From a bacterium (GTDB lineage: Bacteria > Fidelibacterota > Marinisomatia > Marinisomatales > Marinisomataceae): 7,952 nucleotides of DNA. This document shows, one piece after another, positions 6,587 through 7,952 of this stretch. Numbering within the stretch: position 1 is the first letter of the stretch; every line of letters begins with the position of its first letter. The stretch lies in NCBI GenBank assembly GCA_023255095.1, contig JALRJJ010000088.1:1-7952 (forward strand), given 5' to 3'. The translations under genes were made by a program, and so were the position numbers. The notes under the pieces were generated by a model. It was not told the origin of the DNA. It worked only from the letters and a program-made list of their open reading frames with translations, and searched no databases.

Positions 6587-7672
6587 ATGAACATTACAAT
6601 TCCCTAGTTGATAAATTTTCTCAACTGAGGGGGTATCTTTGATTTAGGCAAGCTCGAAGAAACAATTAATTCTTTAAAAAGTGAAATTTCTGATCCCGCG
6701 CTTTGGGATAATAATTCTAAAACGTCTTCAATTCTCAAGAAAATATCTTTCCTTGAAAAAGATTTGAAGTTTAAACGACAACTAAGTGATTCCTTTAAAG
6801 ATTTGGAAATCTTATTCGATTTTTATTCAAAAGATGAAATTTCGGAAAAGGAATTTGATTCAGAATTAAGTAATGTTGCAAAGCAAATAGAGAAATTTGA
6901 ATTTAATCTTCTTCTAAATGGAAAGCATGACTTGAGCAATGCAATAGTTTCAATTCATCCTGGAGCTGGAGGTACTGAAAGCCAAGATTGGGCTTTAATG
7001 CTATACAGAATGTATACTATGTGGATTGAATCAAAGGGTTTTACCTTTAATTCAATAGATTTTCAAAATGGAGATGAGGCAGGAATAAAAGATTGTACTT
7101 TTGAAGTTGAAGGTGAATATGCTTACGGCCTATTACAATCAGAGATTGGAATACACCGATTAGTGAGAATTTCACCTTTTGATTCAAATAGTAGAAGACA
7201 CACATCTTTTGCATCCATCTCCGTTGTGCCCTCTATTGATGATGATATCGAGATTGAAATAGATCAAAAAGATTTAAGAATAGATACTTTTAGATCAAGT
7301 GGAGCTGGTGGCCAGCATGTAAACAAAACTGATTCAGCAATTAGAATAACTCATATTCCCACTGGTATTATTGCTCAATGTCAAACACAACGATCTCAAC
7401 ATAAGAATAAAGAGCAAGCATTAAAGGTGTTAAAGTCAAGGCTTTATCAAGTCGAATTAGATAAAAAAATCGAAAAAGAAAAAAACATTGAAGGAGAAAA
7501 AAAAGATATCGCTTGGGGTAATCAGATTCGATCTTATGTGTTTCATCCATATACTCTTGTAAAAGATCATAGAACTAAATTTGAATCAGGTAATATAAAA
7601 TCTGTGATGGATGGTAACTTAGATGATTTTATTTATAGTTATTTGTTAGAAAAAATGGGAAAAAATAAATAA
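6577..7672 (+). CDS. prfB: Peptide chain release factor 2 (RF2), with programmed +1 frameshift
   Basis: RF2 recognises UAA and UGA stop codons and triggers peptide release on the ribosome. The gene is read in two frames: bases 6577-6639 encode 21 residues ending LRGYL, an in-frame TGA sits at 6640-6642, and skipping T6640 continues from 6641 (DLGKLEET...) to TAA at 7670-7672. The joined protein is 364 residues, against 365 in E. coli. It has the stop-codon-reading tripeptide SPF (joined residues 199-201) and the catalytic GGQ in SSGAGGQHVNKT (244-246), so it is RF2, not RF1. The only upstream ATG in frame is 6577, just after an in-frame TAG at 6571, and it overlaps the previous gene by 10 bases. 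A call starting at TTG 6764 would lose 62 residues of domain 1. lysS follows after 8 bases, as in E. coli. The UGA is expected to make synthesis self-limiting: ample RF2 terminates there, scarce RF2 lets the shift occur. Confidence 0.97.
6628..6643 (+). promoter_or_regulatory. prfB: prfB programmed +1 frameshift site
   Basis: The site reads AGG GGG TAT CTT TGA T: an internal Shine-Dalgarno-like AGGGGG (6628-6633), a three-base spacer codon, the slippery Leu codon CTT (6637-6639) and the stop TGA (6640-6642). The first 15 bases are identical to the E. coli prfB signal; the following base is T where E. coli has C. The tRNA-Leu slips from CUU to UUU, and reading resumes with GAT, Asp, the same residue as in E. 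coli. Sequence homology of the protein on both sides supports the shift. Confidence 0.96.
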
Positions 7673-7680
7673 TATTTAAG

Positions 7681-7952
7681 ATGGAAAATAAAAGTTTAAT
7701 TCAGATTATAGCTGCCAGAAAAGAAAAAATCCAAAAAATATTAGATTTAGGTATTAATCCTTATCCATATTCTTTCAAAGCGAAACATTCAACAGATTTT
7801 ATCATTAAAAAAAATTCTGGGAAAAAAACTTCTTTAGCTGGAAGAATTATGTCTTTGAGAAGAATGGGTAAAGCTTCCTTCCTTAATTTGCAAGATATGA
7901 ATGGAAAGGTTCAATTATTTATTTCAAGAGATGATGTTAATTCAAAAACATA
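7681..7952 (+). CDS. lysS: Lysyl-tRNA synthetase, class II, N-terminal part
   Basis: The first 90 codons of a gene that runs off the window. Class II lysyl-tRNA synthetase charges tRNA-Lys with lysine. The visible part has the typical N-terminal helix and lead (RKEKIQKILDLGINPYPYSF, residues 13-32) and then the start of the OB-fold anticodon-binding domain (LAGRIMSLRRMGKASFLNLQ, about 52-71, followed by GKVQLFISRDDV). The catalytic domain with class II motifs 1-3 lies beyond the edge and cannot be assessed. The ATG comes 8 bases after the prfB stop, with no Shine-Dalgarno; the prfB-lysS order is that of the E. coli operon, where the two are cotranscribed. The GINPYPY and OB-fold segments argue against the related aspartyl or asparaginyl enzymes. 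Confidence 0.94.
   Translation, partial: MENKSLIQIIAARKEKIQKILDLGINPYPYSFKAKHSTDFIIKKNSGKKTSLAGRIMSLRRMGKASFLNLQDMNGKVQLFISRDDVNSKT

Noticed and set aside
6587..6589. ATG at 6587 as the prfB start
   Set aside because: It is not in the frame that reaches the LRGYL-stop frameshift site; only the ATG at 6577 is.
7491..7504. AAGGAG followed at once by A8 inside prfB, resembling a dnaX-type -1 frameshift signal
   Set aside because: The slippery run is in phase as A AAA AAA, but the Shine-Dalgarno-like element touches it, whereas stimulators normally sit about 10 bases upstream. The -1 frame ends after a few codons and would only truncate RF2. A-runs are common in this AT-rich sequence.
1..7952. 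A new defence, mobile or secondary-metabolite system
   Set aside because: All eight genes belong to known housekeeping families, base composition looks even throughout, and there are no integrase, transposase, repeat array or orphan genes.

Overview
The window is a gene-dense, AT-rich stretch (about 30% GC by eye) of a bacterial chromosome. It carries eight protein genes, all on the plus strand, with almost no intergenic space. In order they are: the 3' end of a metallo-beta-lactamase-fold hydrolase (GloB/YcbL type), tilS, ftsH, folP, cdaA, a fusion of a flavin split-barrel domain to a MenA/UbiA prenyltransferase, prfB with a programmed +1 frameshift, and the 5' end of lysS. I see no tRNA, rRNA, CRISPR array, transposon or prophage gene, and no stretch over 300 bases without a gene. 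The longest gap is 35 bases, between tilS and ftsH.

The organism is most likely a free-living, low-GC, Gram-negative-type bacterium of the Bacteroidota/Chlorobi/Marinimicrobia (SAR406) neighbourhood. The reasons are the tilS-ftsH-folP-cdaA order, the MenA-type (menaquinone) prenyltransferase, the scarcity of Shine-Dalgarno sequences and the base composition. This is an inference from style and gene order; no rRNA is present to settle it. The code is standard: UGA ends the first gene, and RF2, the UGA-reading release factor, is encoded here.

Layout: bases 1-1542 hold the hydrolase tail and tilS (tRNA-Ile lysidinylation), overlapping by 11 bases. Bases 1578-5115 hold ftsH (membrane protein quality control), folP (folate synthesis) and cdaA (cyclic di-AMP synthesis), separated by 3 and 16 bases. 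Bases 5096-6586 hold the two-domain prenyltransferase, overlapping cdaA by 20 bases. Bases 6577-7672 hold prfB, overlapping the prenyltransferase by 10 bases. lysS follows 8 bases later, the same prfB-lysS pair as in Escherichia coli. The spacing suggests one long transcription unit, or two with a break in the tilS-ftsH gap. I could not identify a convincing promoter or hairpin terminator.

The set is mostly housekeeping: translation (tilS, prfB, lysS), envelope proteostasis (ftsH), cofactor and quinone synthesis (folP, menA-like) and second-messenger signalling (cdaA). I do not see a new defence or mobile system. The points most worth a second look are the flavin-domain/MenA fusion, and an almost perfectly conserved RF2 frameshift signal with a strong internal Shine-Dalgarno in a region whose real starts mostly lack one.
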